Of a DNA stretch of 64,000 nt, positions 1 to 11,619 are shown piece by piece. The stretch lies in NCBI RefSeq assembly GCF_026745355.1, contig NC_079209.1, forward strand, positions 10,884,535 through 10,948,534. Reading direction: 5' to 3'. A program made the translations under genes and the position numbers. How positions within the stretch are numbered: the stretch's first letter is position 1; every line of letters begins with the position of its first letter. A model generated the notes under the pieces. It worked only from the letters and a program-made list of their open reading frames with translations. It had not been told where the DNA came from and ran no database searches. The DNA is from Beta vulgaris subsp. vulgaris. Taxonomy: Eukaryota; Streptophyta; Magnoliopsida; Caryophyllales; Amaranthaceae.

Positions 1-255
1 AAAATAAGTTTTAAAAGAACATTTTTTGAAATAGAATAGTTGCTTACTGAAAATAGAACAATTTTCACGAAAAATAGAACATAATTTTCTGCTAAAAAAT
101 AAGCTTAAAACAAACATTTGTTGAAATAGAACATTTGCTTATTGAAAATAGAACATTTTTTACGGAAAATAGAACAAATTTTTTTTGCTGAAAAATATGC
201 TTAAAATGAACATTTGTTGAAATAGAACATTTATTCATCGAAAAATGGAACAATT
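1..255. repeat. AT-rich tandem repeat, about 95 bp period, about 3 copies
   Basis: Phrases such as GAAATAGAACATTTG and GAAAATAGAACA recur in the same order, with the 'aaataagcttaaaa' landmark near 1, 98 and 192. This gives roughly three degenerate copies of a 95 bp unit. The array lies in what should be the intron (or disrupted 5' part) ahead of the first visible VPS20 exon. No coding signal was seen. Confidence 0.6.
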
Positions 256-515
256 TTACAAAGTGTATGGTGTGCACCGTGCTCCTGGGAGCACAATAGA
301 ATTTTCAGATATTCAACGGTACGACAACCGCATCATCCACGTTCCCGCATCACTATATCCGTTACCGCGACCGTGACCGAAACTGTATTTACGAATTATG
401 CTCGCATGTTTCAAACATACTCTAGTTTGAATTTAGCCATTTCTCGCTTGTTTAGTCCAGTTGTAGCACCTCCTCCGCTTCTTCATATCTCGTCATGGTA
501 CTTTCTTCTTTTCAG

Positions 516-2146
516 CTTGAAGCTGTTATTGAAGCTGAAAAACAAGCTGCACGGGACTTGATTCGCGATAAGAGAAAAGATAGAGCCTTACTTGCATTGA
601 AGAAGAAGAAGGTGCAGGAAGAGTTGCTGCAGAAAGTTGACGCTTGGCTAATTAATGTTGAGCAGCAAGTAAGATTTTAAGCCAATCTGGGCCTCCAGCT
701 TTTAATGCTAGTTCTGATGGCCTTCCTATTCTTTTCGTGACATCAGTTTTACAAATGTACGTGTTTTAGTTGGCAGATATTGAATTAGCCAGCAAGCAGA
801 AGGCTGTTTATGAGAGCTTGCAGTCAGGAAACAACGCAATGAAAGCTATACAAAGTGAGATCAACCTGGACGATGTTCAAAAGTTGATGGATGATACTGC
901 AGAAGCTAAAGCCTACCAAGATGTATGCCTTGCTTTGTTCCTTTTCTTATTTTTCATGGGTACATGACTACATCAGTAGAGTGATCTGAAATTCATTTAC
1001 TTTTTCTGAAGGTATTTGCTGTTAGTATTAAATTGTTTCATTCAATTCTTAAAAACTAATAATCTTTCATTTATAATGGATCTTCAGGAAATCAATGCCA
1101 TCTTGGGAGAGAAATTAACTGCTGAAGACGAGGAAGAAGTTCTAGCAGAATTTGACAACTTAGAAGCACAGGTATGCTATACTTGTCCCTATCCATGGTT
1201 TGTCTAGTACTAAAGAATTGGGAAAGTGAACTTTGGATATTTCTGATTGACATTGCTTGTTAATATATCTGTTTTTCCAGCTGAATGACTTATTAGATCA
1301 AGTGAGTTCTGTAAGCTATAGACAATAACAGAAGGATCAGATCTGCTGTTTCGAAATGATAAGAACTCTAAGACAGATTTTTTGTCATAAAAGCACATGC
1401 TATATAAGCCGAAGGCAATACTGTAATGATTTACTTGAGGTTGTATATAACTTAAATGCATGTTGGTCCAACTCATAGAATGGAAAGGGATCAAATAGAG
1501 GGAAGGGATAAGTGCTGTTTATTGGTTGTTTAGTTTCATTATTAAAAGGAATCACTTATAAGTGCAGGATGTATAGGGTAACATAATATCTTAGTATGTT
1601 ACCGTGGGAGTTGAGGAGGGTACTGATTATGTAGAAATAGTTACCCTCAAGAAATGAAAACCATTAGTTTCCAGACATGTCATGGAAATGATGTCTTGTT
1701 ACTGTTTCCATCACTCAAAATCTCATACAAAACATGCTCAATAGAGAACTCTAAGGGACTCAGGCTGCAGAAACTTGTGCACGTTCTTGTTATATTCTCT
1801 AATGGAGGTTTATTACTGGGTGCAGCTTACTGCCCAAGATTTGCCTGAAGTTCCCACTGCAGCTCCTGAAGAAGAAGAGAAGTTGGAGCTACCTGATGTT
1901 CCTACCAAGGTCCCTGTTGCTTCAAATGTGGCTGCTAAAGATTTTGAAGAGGTTTCAGATGAACTTCCTGAGAAGAGAAAAGGTATTTCTACCTCTCAGT
2001 CTTCTGCATTATTCATTCTCTGTTTTCCTCTTGTTATTGGTTTCTGTTTTCCCCATGTTGGACCATATATTTCCCATCGTCTCTCAACACTCCACTGATT
2101 CATTAACCGTTCTGTGGCAGTTATGGAAGAACCATTGCCGGCATAG
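516..2146 (+). CDS. VPS20: VPS20/CHMP6-type ESCRT-III subunit, 5'-partial, five exons
   Basis: Exons by GT-AG junctions and continuous frame: 516-668, 770-922, 1088-1171, 1826-1982, 2121-2146 (stop TAG), 190 codons. The protein reads [17 protein letters not shown], then [53 protein letters not shown] and [14 protein letters not shown], and ends VMEEPLPA. This is the Snf7-fold charged helix pattern of plant VPS20, with a basic N-terminal half, an acidic C-terminal half and the terminal MIM-like tail. By family knowledge the protein sits on endosomal membranes, binds ESCRT-II (VPS25) and nucleates SNF7 filaments for multivesicular body sorting. Plant homologues are about 215-220 aa, so roughly 30 N-terminal residues (the myristoylated MGN... 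segment) are encoded upstream of the window. No lesion was seen in the five exons. Confidence 0.9.
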
Positions 2147-2413
2147 TAAAATAAGGCTTCCGAGTTGATCATAGAGCACGAGCTGTGATGGCACAAGCCC
2201 TTCTCATTGTTTTATTTGGTGTTACAGTTGAGATAATGTTCGGAAGGCTGATGTTTGTGCCCCATTAATTTTCTTTCTTCTGGTATTGTATAGTATTGCA
2301 GTTGTGTACATTATCTTCAAATTTTATTCTGGCTGTTCTCCAAATAGGAAAAAAGGAAAAAAAGAAAGAGCAGCTGTTTGAATCTTTAATATGTACAGAT
2401 TTGAATCCACTTA
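2147..2413 (+). other. VPS20 3'UTR and flank
   Basis: Non-coding sequence after the VPS20 stop, ending at a TTA that looks like the target duplication of the next element. No other gene signal was seen. Confidence 0.45.
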
Positions 2414-3756
2414 TGGTCTGTTTGGAATTATAAATTTCATTTGCCGACTTTATAAGCGCATGTCGGGTAAAAAAGGTCTGAATTGAGCCAAATGTGCTGT
2501 TTTGATATATCAAGAATTTGGATTTGTATTTGGCCCAAATTCAAGCCATTAATGAAATTGGTCCATGCATGTTAAGGAATTCCAAATTCTATCACAATTA
2601 ACTTCATTTTAATTACTTACTCATTCATTGTTTGTCTCTTCTCTACCATTACGACACTACCCCCAACCCAACCACTATCAACCACCAACTCTCTCTCCTC
2701 TATAACTAACACGGCCTCATGGCTGCGATTCTTCCCCCTTCAATGTTGTCGGCTGTTGGCGACAATCCTCTGATAATTGTCACTCGATTTGCTGCAAAAC
2801 CTTAGTTTTTGAACAATTTCAAAAACAAATCTTTGATGTTATAAGCTATTTTGTTCAATTTTGGGTAAATTTCAAGTTTTTTTGTTCAATTTGAGGTGAA
2901 TTCCATGTTTTAAAGCTTTCATTTCATCTCCAATAAACTACTTTGTCAATTTGGAATCAATTATTATTATTTATCATCCAATCAGTTAATCTGGGGGGAA
3001 AATTAGGGTTTATAATTTCAAGTAAAAACTTTTAATTGAACTACAAAACAACAATAAAATTGCAATTTGTATCAATATGAAACACTGTTTCAAATATAAT
3101 AGCACACAACTGATTTTTTTTTTCTTTTGTTCGAAGAATTGACGTGTTGCTTTTTGTTCTAGTATTTTCAAACAGTTCGCATGGCTCAAGAACTGAAATT
3201 TGGTGCTACACATTCGAAATCTTCAATCTTTGAAAGCTTCAATATTAGTATCATAATTAGGGATTTTTATTTCTATTTTTGTGATGAGTAAATTCTTAAG
3301 TTTGGGATTTATTTCTTCTCAAACTTAATTAAAGGTTGATAATAATCTAAGTGGGGTTTTTGTTTCTTTAATTTGTTTCCTTTAATTGATTATCCATCAA
3401 CGATGAATCAAATTATTAGCATAGGAAGTGCTTCATTAGTGAAACTACTAACAATCAAATTTACAACTTCATCCTTACAAATTACACTCACCTTACTTTT
3501 ATTTGTTTCCTTTTATTTTGTTTATCTACATTATTTTTGAATCAAATGGTCTGCAGAAGAAGTGCTTCACTCATGAGACTACTAACAGCAAAATTTACAC
3601 TTTCATCCTCACAAATTCTACTCACCTCCAAACATCATGTTGAAATGAAAATTCTAGAATTTCCAAACCACGTATTTTGAAATTAAATTCTGAAATTTCA
3701 AATTTTGAAATTTAAATTAATCATTTCAAATGAATTGGTTGTTTCCAAACACAACC
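2414..3756. mobile_element. PIF/Harbinger-like element, non-autonomous, about 1.34 kb
   Basis: The left end TGGTCTGTTTGGAA and the right end (reverse complement AGGTTGTGTTTGGAAA) form an imperfect inverted repeat flanked by TTA at 2411-2413 and 3757-3759. The GTTTGG-type ends and TTA duplication fit PIF/Harbinger. The interior has no transposase. It has a pyrimidine-rich UTR-like stretch (2630-2800) and a 134 bp duplication at 3425-3496 and 3559-3629. The ends are diverged, so the call is moderate. Confidence 0.45.
3425..3629. repeat. Two-copy direct repeat, period about 134 bp
   Basis: GAAGTGCTTCA, ACTACTAACA and the ACAAATT-CTCACC block occur in order at 3425-3496 and again at 3559-3629, with scattered mismatches. 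Confidence 0.6.
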
Positions 3757-3759
3757 TTA

Positions 3760-4336
3760 ATTGAATTGCATTTGCTTTGAGAACTTGAACAATTTCAACA
3801 CATATTTTTGTCAACATATAAACGTCCTATTAGGCTTAGCCGCATGGGCACATTATGGGATGTTTGGCAATAGATTATTGGCTGGTTTGACCCATTATCT
3901 TTCTTGGTTGTTATGTTGGGCTATTTGACCATTGGATTTTCATAAAAGTATTCCATAAAACAAATTGTTAGTGTTTGCTGCTAATGCAAAAAATATATAT
4001 AAAAGCCGATAAAAAAAACAAAAATAAGCTTTTGGCTGAAAAGTTGACTTCTTAACTTACCAAAAAGCTATTTATCCATGATATTATTTTTGATCAATTG
4101 TTGTATTCTATTTATGTATCCTATTTAGTGATTTTTCGATTAGTTTATGTAAAGTTTTTCTCCTACAATTTTTTCAATGGTTTTTCACCATATATCTCCG
4201 ACAAATCACAAAATTCACCATATACCCTCAATGTTTCAGATCTTGAGATATTCACCATATACCCCCTGAGTTTCCAAAACGTTCACCAAATACCCTTATT
4301 CTAACGGACGTTAACTTGTCGTTGACCTTATTTACA
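3760..4336. other. AT-rich intergenic DNA, no gene seen
   Basis: No coding frame or RNA gene was recognised. A short degenerate repeat of TTCACCATATA(C/T)CC occurs at 4187-4265. The last five bases before 4342 form the target duplication of the following solo LTR. Confidence 0.4.
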
Positions 4337-4341
4337 ATTTT

Positions 4342-7300
4342 TGTAATATCCCGAAAATTTAAACTTCCTCAAATTATATAATAATAATTAGTGGCTAATT
4401 TTTTTCATGTAATAATAAGTTATAATCGAAATTTCATTATTTTATGTCCAAGTAATGGATAATTAGTTTGTTAGAAGATATATATTTATTATGTACGGCA
4501 AGAGTTGCAATTAATAACAAGTTATGTTAAATGATTTCATCAATTAAAGTAGGAAAACAAAATAATAAACAAATTAGATATTAGAACTACTTCTAATCCA
4601 ATATGAAAACAAATTAATGATATTGAGAATAAAAAGGAAAAGAAAAAGAGAAAAGAAAAGAAAGGAAAAAAAAATTAAAATAAAAGAAAAATAAAGATGA
4701 ATGACAAAGCAATGAAACAGTAACTTGGAGTTTTCTTCTCCATCTAAGATTTTCTTCAAACAAAAATAAAACCCACCCATGAATTTTTTTAAATCAAAAC
4801 GGGTTCTTGCACACACAATCAAACTCATCTTCAAATAAAAATTCATACTCAACCCAAATCACTCAATAACCCATTTTATTCTCATTCAATTCATCAATCC
4901 AATTGGGTAAAAATTAGAACTCAACAATGGCTATAAATAGCCATGTTCATTCCCCCAAACCACCACTCACCATTCACAACTTCACTTATACCCTTGCCGC
5001 AAATCGTCCCCATTTCTGCCGGAAAACGCCACCCTCAATCCCCTGTTTTTTTTCGCATTCTCTCTCTCCCCTCTGTCTTTGTTTAGACACTGCAGCACCA
5101 CCACCCTGCACCGGAAACCACCGTCCCCCATCACCACTATCACCTGGTACCGCCGTCTGCCTATGTGCGAACCGACAACCACCGCACGCCAAACCCAGCC
5201 GCACTTCTCTCTCTCACGCAGCCTCTCCTCCCTTTCGCCCAGTTCTTTTCCTCTCTCTGTCCTCAGCTGCAATCTCGCCGGAATCCTTCCCGGTGCGCCG
5301 CCTAATGATGCCACCACCTTGCCTCGCCTCGCCGTTTCAGTCGCCGGAGCTTCATGCCCCTGCTCTCTGGTTCGACGTTGTTGGTTGAAGCAGAGGTATA
5401 TGTTTAATTAATTATAAGTTTTACCTCTTCACCTACTGTTATAAGTTGTAGTTTAAGCCCAACATATAACATTATAAATTACTCTTGGGCTTTGATTTAA
5501 TGCTATGAGTATATTAAGTAGGCTGAATTCACTACTAAATCAGTAAAATGAAATGGTCTAATGTTTAATTAATTATGTTGATGGATTTCATTAGCTTAGT
5601 ATCTAAAATATAATAAAAGACTCACTATATTATTATTTAATACTTGTGATTCGATAATTAATAAATGATTAAATAACGATAATACTTAATAGTGTATTTC
5701 ATATAACTTTATCATATCAACTAAAGAATGATGCAAGTTAAATATAGTTTACTTGTCAGATTTACGCAGGCACTTACATATATTACACGAATAAAATAGT
5801 TATATTACGAGGTCTATAATTACAAGTTATCAAGCTGGATTCATGAATCATGGGATTAATGACTATTGTTTTGATTAAATAACGAATTTAAAGGGGGTCT
5901 TATGACTAATAAATGATTAAATGATGATGTAGTATGTGATAACCTTAATATTATATTCCATATAATTATAATATATCATCAACTAAAGAGTAATATTATA
6001 TAGGTATACTTGTTAAATTTATATATAATAAAGTAGCAGACACTTATGTATAGAGTTCAGATTTCAAGAATTAAAGTGTTATATTACGAGGTCCATAAGT
6101 ACAAATTATTAAACCTGAGTCACAAACCATGACACCAACGACCACTGTTTTAATTTATAAAATGACGAATATGTTTAAAGGGACCCTATGACTAGTGGAA
6201 CGAAGTTCCGAACTAAAGGTTAACAAGAGTATTATGACATGATCTTAATGTTCAATTTATACAATACGAAATGGTTATAACAAGACGTTCATGCTCACAA
6301 ATAATGAATTACGACTTAGATGCTAAGTTGTTAAGTGAAAAGGGAGCCTACGACTTTATATCAACCACCAAAGAAGTTAATATATAAAACTCCTACACAC
6401 CTCCTAAATTGGACACATGATGGAAACAGATCAAGAAACTCAAATTTAGAATAAAATATTAACAAGTCTTTTTATTAATCCCTTAATTGATTAGATTAAA
6501 CGGAAAGGATATTACAGCTTCCCCCGGCTTTCAAGGTTATTAAGCAGGAATCCAGGTAACATCTATTGCTAACACCCACGATCCCCTTCGAAATGTGTTT
6601 GTGAAATGATATTTATAATCATGTTAAGAATTTTATGACGTGATTCTTATATGGATTGTGGGATTAAATTGTTTTCGAATGAGTTTCGTAAATGATGATC
6701 TTATGATTTATTGATGCTCAAATATGATTCATGAATGATCTATGGCTTATGCCGATGAATGCTAAATGAACGAAACATGATAAATAAAAGTGAAAGAGGT
6801 TATGACAGTATAATGTTACGCCTATCTACTTTATGGTCGTGCACGTACCTTTGCACCCGTCGTACACCCGAAAAGGGAGTTGGGCTCCTTGAGGGGTACC
6901 GCATGCTATTTTGGTGCGAGCGGTGTATCCAAAAAGGGAGCGAGGCTCCTTGGGGATCATCGCATGGTGGTGTATCCAAAAAGAGAGCTGGGCTCCTTGA
7001 GGATCATCACATGGTGGTGTACCCAAAAAGGGAGCTGGGCTCCTTTAGGGTCATCACATGTCTATACTCGCCAGTTACCAAGCTAAAAGATGAAAAGATA
7101 ATGGGAATTTATGAAGTATCGAGATGCTATTTATAATTGTTTACTTTGCTATTATTTCATTACAAATTTGAAATATGTTTTACCATATTCTCTCCTCCCT
7201 GTTTGCAAATAAAATGAATTGAAATGAATTTACGTTGTTAGGGTAGTATGTTACTGAGCTTCGGCTCATGATGTTTTGTTTTCTGTTTTAGGTATGAGCA

Positions 7301-7534
7301 TAGCCATTGCAAGGGTGTTGTTAATAAGGAACGTGTTCAAGGGAAAGTGTGCAGTATCTTGTGTTAGAGAAATTATTATTATTTGAGTCAAGTATTTATG
7401 TATAATTATCAAGGACTATTTAGGGTTGCATTGTATATATTAGTGGGCCATATCCCACAGGCTTAAATTCCATTTCCGCTGCTAAGTATGAGCAATTGTG
7501 TTTTATTAAGGTTATGAATTTTTGGGGCGCTATA
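4342..7534 (+). mobile_element. Gypsy-type solo LTR (about 3.2 kb) with 5 bp target duplication
   Basis: The sequence begins TGTAATATCCCGAAAATTT and ends TTTTTGGGGCGCTATA. These are termini like those of long plant Ty3/Gypsy LTRs (Tekay/Del-type ends TGTAAyayCC...GGGGCGyTAyA). ATTTT lies immediately outside both ends (4337-4341 and 7535-7539). No gag-pol lies between the ends, so this is a single LTR left after recombination. It contains a C-rich transcribed-leader-like part (4930-5390) and a 47 bp tandem repeat. The final ACA is decayed to ATA. Lineage is by terminal resemblance only. Confidence 0.65.
6872..7070. repeat. About 47 bp tandem repeat inside the solo LTR, about 4 copies
   Basis: The core AAAAAGGGAGCTGGGCTCCT recurs near 6874, 6931, 6978 and 7025, followed each time by TGAGGATCATCRCATGGTGGT with changes. 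The GGGAGC..GCTCC core is a small palindrome. Confidence 0.75.
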
Positions 7535-7539
7535 ATTTT

Positions 7540-8201
7540 TGTCATTATTCACCCTTAACCCCAACATTAACCCATAATTCATAACCTCCTTAACCTTAAC
7601 CATCCTCCCCTCCACCCTAGCCCAATCCAGCCCCTTGCCAGCCCAGTCCCCCACCCCCTTCCTCTCCCATCCAGCCCAGATCCCCTCCACCCCACACCAA
7701 CACCCCACCCCCACCCCCTCCCCTCCACCGCCGCAGCCTCCACCCCTTCCCCCTGCTAACCCAGCCCCCGCCCCATCCCCCTCGATTTCCCCAGCCCCCA
7801 TCCCCTCCACCTTGATTAACCTAGCCCCCCCACCCTTCCCCCTCGATTTTCGCGGCAGCCTCCCTCCTTTCCTCTCAAAATCCGCAGCAAAAGCCTCCCC
7901 CACCCTCTAATCTTCCTCAGTACAATTCCCTTTTCTCCCTCCCTCCTCAAAGCATACACTGACACAGTAACAAAAAGTGCACATACTACCTAGTGTGCGT
8001 GAAAGAGAAGAACTAGTTTCAAAGGTTTTCAGTTTTAGTTTGCCGTAGAAATCAAGGGCAAGGGGAGGGGGGTTGCCGCAAAAATCGAGGGGGAGGGGTG
8101 TGGGATGGGTTTTCAGTTTTAGTCTGCAGCAAAAATCAAGGGGGGTGGAGTGGGGCTGGGCTGGCATGGGGTGGGGGTTGTGGCGATGGAGGGGAGGAAC
8201 A
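7540..8201. repeat. C-rich then G-rich imperfect inverted low-complexity tract
   Basis: 7555-7910 is strongly C-rich on the plus strand (CCCC and CCACCCC runs). 8055-8200 is strongly G-rich, with AAAATCGAGGGGGAGGGG and ATGGGGTGGGGG runs. Parts are reverse complements of each other, for example CCCCCTCGATTTTCGCGGCA (7830-7860) against TTGCCGCAAAAATCGAGGGG (8073-8094). No real gene is supported. The open frames here are composition effects. The tract ends exactly where Copia homology begins. Confidence 0.5.
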
Positions 8202-9171
8202 AACATTCTAGTAGTAAAAATTTATGTAGATGATATAATTTTTGGTGCTACTAACAGATCTCTTTGCAAGGAATTTGCTGATCTAATGAGTAGTGAATTT
8301 GAGATGAGCATGATGGGAGAGTTGAACTTCTTTCTTGGTTTGCAAATCAAGCAAACCGAAAGAGGAACAATGATCCATCAACACAAATATGTGAAGGAAC
8401 TACTGAAAAAATATGGGCTGGATCAAGCAAAGACCAATCACACTCCTATAGGAACAGGCACAAGGTTAGATGAGGATCCAAGTGGTAAAATTGTAGATCA
8501 GAAACTATATAGAGGTATGATTGGATCCCTACTTTATTTAACTGCTAGTAGACCTGACATTTCATTTAGTGTTGGTTTATGTGCGAGATTCCAATCAAAT
8601 CCTAAGGAATCACACTTGACAGCAGTCAAAAGAATACTTAGGTATTTGAAATGAAGTGATGATCTTTGTTTGTTCTATCCTCGAAGTGACATCTTTGATC
8701 TAGTTAGCTACTCTGATGCTGACTATGCTGGTGACTTGGTAAATCGCAAAAGCTAGCACTTCTGGAATTGCTCAGTTCCTAGGAACAAGCTTAGTGTCTT
8801 GGAGCTTAAAGAAACAAAACACTATTGCACTTTCAACAGCCGAGGCCGAGTATGTAGCAGCAACTGCTTGTTGTTCCCATGTATTATGGATTAAACAACC
8901 GGTACGCGACTTTGGCATAAAATATAAGTGTGTTCCTATATTCTGTGATAATACTAGTGCAATATGTATTTCCAAGGATCCAGTAAATCATTCTAGGGTC
9001 AAGCATATTCATATCAGACATCCTTTTTTAAAGGACAATGTGGAAAAAGGCTTAGTCAAAGATGAATTTTGTCCAACTGAAAATCAAATAGTTGATATCT
9101 TACCCAAACCACTCTCTAGGGACAGGTTTGAAAAGATTCGCTTGGCCCTATGGATGATCACAATTGTTTGA
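8202..9171 (+). pseudogene. Copia reverse transcriptase/RNase H, 5'-truncated and frame-broken (Sirevirus-like)
   Basis: The first recognisable residues are at the RT active site (IYVDDIIFGATN), followed by MMGELNFFLGLQI and YRGMIGSLLYLTASRPDI. The frame stops at TGA 8652-8654. Another frame shift follows near 8750. RNase H then continues to 9171 with STAEAEYVAAT, FCDNTSAICIS and the HIHIRHPFLKD block. These are the Ty1/Copia RT-RH landmarks. Gag, protease, integrase and the N-terminal half of RT are absent, so the element was truncated or never fully copied. The downstream envelope-like ORF and a long 3' LTR point to the Sirevirus lineage. Non-functional. Confidence 0.85.
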
Positions 9172-9700
9172 AAGTGCCATTACTATTAACCCCCTAAGAA
9201 ATATTTCTTACTAAGTGTGCCCTGCAACTTTCATGAATTTATTCATACACCTATGGTCAAGTATAAGGACTCACATTTGTCTTTAAATATTACCCTTATT
9301 GTCCATGCACATAATTGAGTACGTAAGTGGAATGTATAGTTTTTATAAAGTTCAACATATGCAAGAACAATTTTTTTATTCTCAATTTTCATTTTTTATT
9401 TTCTTTTTATTTCTTTGTTTTCTCCGAAATTCTTTAATCTTCCTTTCCCACTTATCTCTCTTAATTTCTACGGTTCAATGTTTCAACCATTTTATTGCCC
9501 GTATACAAATTCAGTTAACCTAATTTGAAAAGAGAACATTCATTAAATATACACGGAACCCAATAACCTCTTCAAAAACCCAACACCCCTTTTCTTTCAC
9601 TTTTCACACGGCTTCATCATTACTTTTTAAACCCATACCATCCTATCACTGCCATTCTTCACTTCATCTCTCTTCTTCAACCACTCTAAAATTCTCTCAA
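9172..9700 (+). other. Spacer between Copia pol and envelope-like ORF
   Basis: Non-coding, T-rich; it holds a pyrimidine-rich leader-like stretch (9560-9700) just before the next start codon. No further feature was seen. Confidence 0.4.
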
Positions 9701-11092
9701 AATGTCTCTCAAAAGAATAAACTCCGGTGACCATGAGAGCTTTCCAGCAGAAAAAACTTCGTTCTTCGTTGGCGGAACTCAGTGATCAAGAATCCTCTCA
9801 CCCAAAAAAAGACTCCATGGATTCGAAAGCTCCGTCTACCGCTCATGAATCTCTCTCTCTCTCCAAAGCATGAGGATGGAGAAGACAAAGTTGAGAGTGA
9901 ACAAGAGAAAGAAATTCAGATCCTACTAAGCGGGGTAAGAAAAGTAAATCTTCTCAATTTCTTGTGGGTTTGTGTATCGATCTTGCATGGTGCAAGAAAT
10001 CAAAGTGGATGGAGTTTTTGAACATTCTGAAATTTCAAAAATGGATGAAATTGGTTAGTATGGATGAAGGTTTGGTTTGAAAATGAAATGGGTGACTTCT
10101 GTTCTAGTTTCAATATCACTGAGGGTGTTTGTGTAAGTTTGGTGAATGGTTGTGTGGTAACCCTAACTGAGAAACAACTGAGTGATTGGTTTGAGGTGCC
10201 TTCAGAAGGGTACAAGGAATACATCAAGGGGAGGGCAAAATTGAATGTTAATGGAGCCTCAAATGACAAAATTCTAACCTTCTTTAATGGAAACCCCACT
10301 ACCCTTTTTCTTGACCAAAAAGATCACTCTCCTTTTCATAAGCTTTTATTTCAGTTTGTTTGGCGCTTTGTTTTACTAAGATCCTCCAAAAGAACCCAAG
10401 CAAACCTAATGGACCTCTCCATTATGTATTGCCTCACCAAAAATATCAAGATAAACTTCCCTTCCTTAATGATATCTCATCTTTCCTACTGCATTTCTCA
10501 CAATACCACGATTGGGTATGGTAATCTCATTACCATCGTACTCAAACAGAGCAAAGTCAAACTCTCTGCCAGTCCCTCTTTTACCCTGGAACCCGAGAAT
10601 TATTTAACCAAAGAAACTTTGTCTAGACTTAGTTTAAGGGTGCTAAATGGTAAAGTGGTCTTTGAAAGAGAGGAGACAACTGTTAAAGTTGAGAAGGGTT
10701 CCAAAAGGAAATTGTTTGAGGAAGGAGGTGCTAGAGGATCTGTTAGAAAGAGCCAAAGACTGGGTGGTTCCAAGTCTCTCAAGGAGCAGGATCAGCGTGA
10801 TGTTGTGCTGAATCATTTGGACGTTGATCCAGTTCCTTCTACTGCTGTAGATTTTCCTCAGCTTGCCACCACTAGTCTTCATGGGATGCTCGGGAGTATT
10901 CACGAGTCCCTGACCCTACTGCATTCACGGATCAATGTAATGGAGGCCACTGTATCCAACTTGGGCTCTCAGCAGCAGGAGAGCTTAGTCGCTATCACGC
11001 AGGTAGACACTGGGATCCGGAACAAGGTTGATGGTGTGGTATCCAAAATTGACTCCGTGGTCACCAATCTCTTCAAGCGCCCCAAAACCTAA
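9701..11092 (+). pseudogene. Sirevirus-type envelope-like ORF (plant transposon protein domain), frame-broken N-terminus
   Basis: The start at 9701 (MSLKRINSGDHESF) stops at TGA 9782-9784. A second frame carries a Ser/Glu-rich segment, and the main frame 10064-11092 (342 codons) is open to TAA. The main frame has the globular part NITEGVCVSLVNGCVVTLTE...LSDWFEVPSEGYKEYIKG...LMDLSIMYCLTKNIKINFPSL...IGYGNLI, a basic Ser-rich linker (KGSKRKLFEEGG, RKSQRLGGSK), and a C-terminal heptad-like coiled coil (MLGSIHESLTLLHSRINVMEATVSNL). Its position after Copia RNase H and before the polypurine tract matches the envelope-like second ORF of SIRE1-type elements. Function is unproven in the family. At least two frame shifts separate the start from the main frame. 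Confidence 0.7.
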
Positions 11093-11619
11093 TTTCCCCA
11101 TTCCCTCTTTAAAATTTGGTTACCTGAAAAATTATTTTTTGGGTTGTAATATTGGTTGAACAATTTTTTTTATCTCCTTTAGATATCTCTTCCTGTGTCC
11201 TTCTTTGACACATGAAGTCCTCTATTATCTACTTTTTTTTTTTCTCATGCTCTTGTGTTGTGCATATTGCTCTCTTTTGCTTTCCCTACATCATTTCTTG
11301 TCTTACGTGCTTCGTTGTGCTAGGATGGCTAATATTTTGAGATATCTGTTTGAGCTACTTGCTTGATGCCTAAACTGTTGACTCTCTAGTGCTGCAGGTT
11401 CATAACTTGGTTTTGATAATGACAAAAGGGGGAAGATATTGACAACTATTAAAAAAATTTCGGACTAACTTAGTTCCTATAGCCTTTCTCAACTTACCTG
11501 GTCTCTGTTCCCAGTTCTAGTTGAGTCTTGTCATTTTTTTTTTGTTTTAAGTTAATTTGTTTAAATTTTTTTAAAACTTTGCCAAATTATTTGCCATCAT
11601 CAAAAAGGGAAAATATTAT
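11093..11619 (+). other. Sirevirus 3' untranslated region and polypurine tract
   Basis: Non-coding. It contains ACAAAAGGGGGAAGATATTG near 11420 and, directly before the LTR, CATCAAAAAGGGAAAATAT. The latter resembles the polypurine tract context of Sirevirus 3' LTRs. Confidence 0.5.

Noticed and set aside
4927..5411. Pro/Ser-rich open frames of 110-153 codons on both strands
   Set aside because: They lie in the C-rich part of the solo LTR, overlap in several frames, and show no domain; composition explains them.
7463..7910. Gly-rich and Pro-rich frames on opposite strands
   Set aside because: Both are translations of a low-complexity C/G tract.
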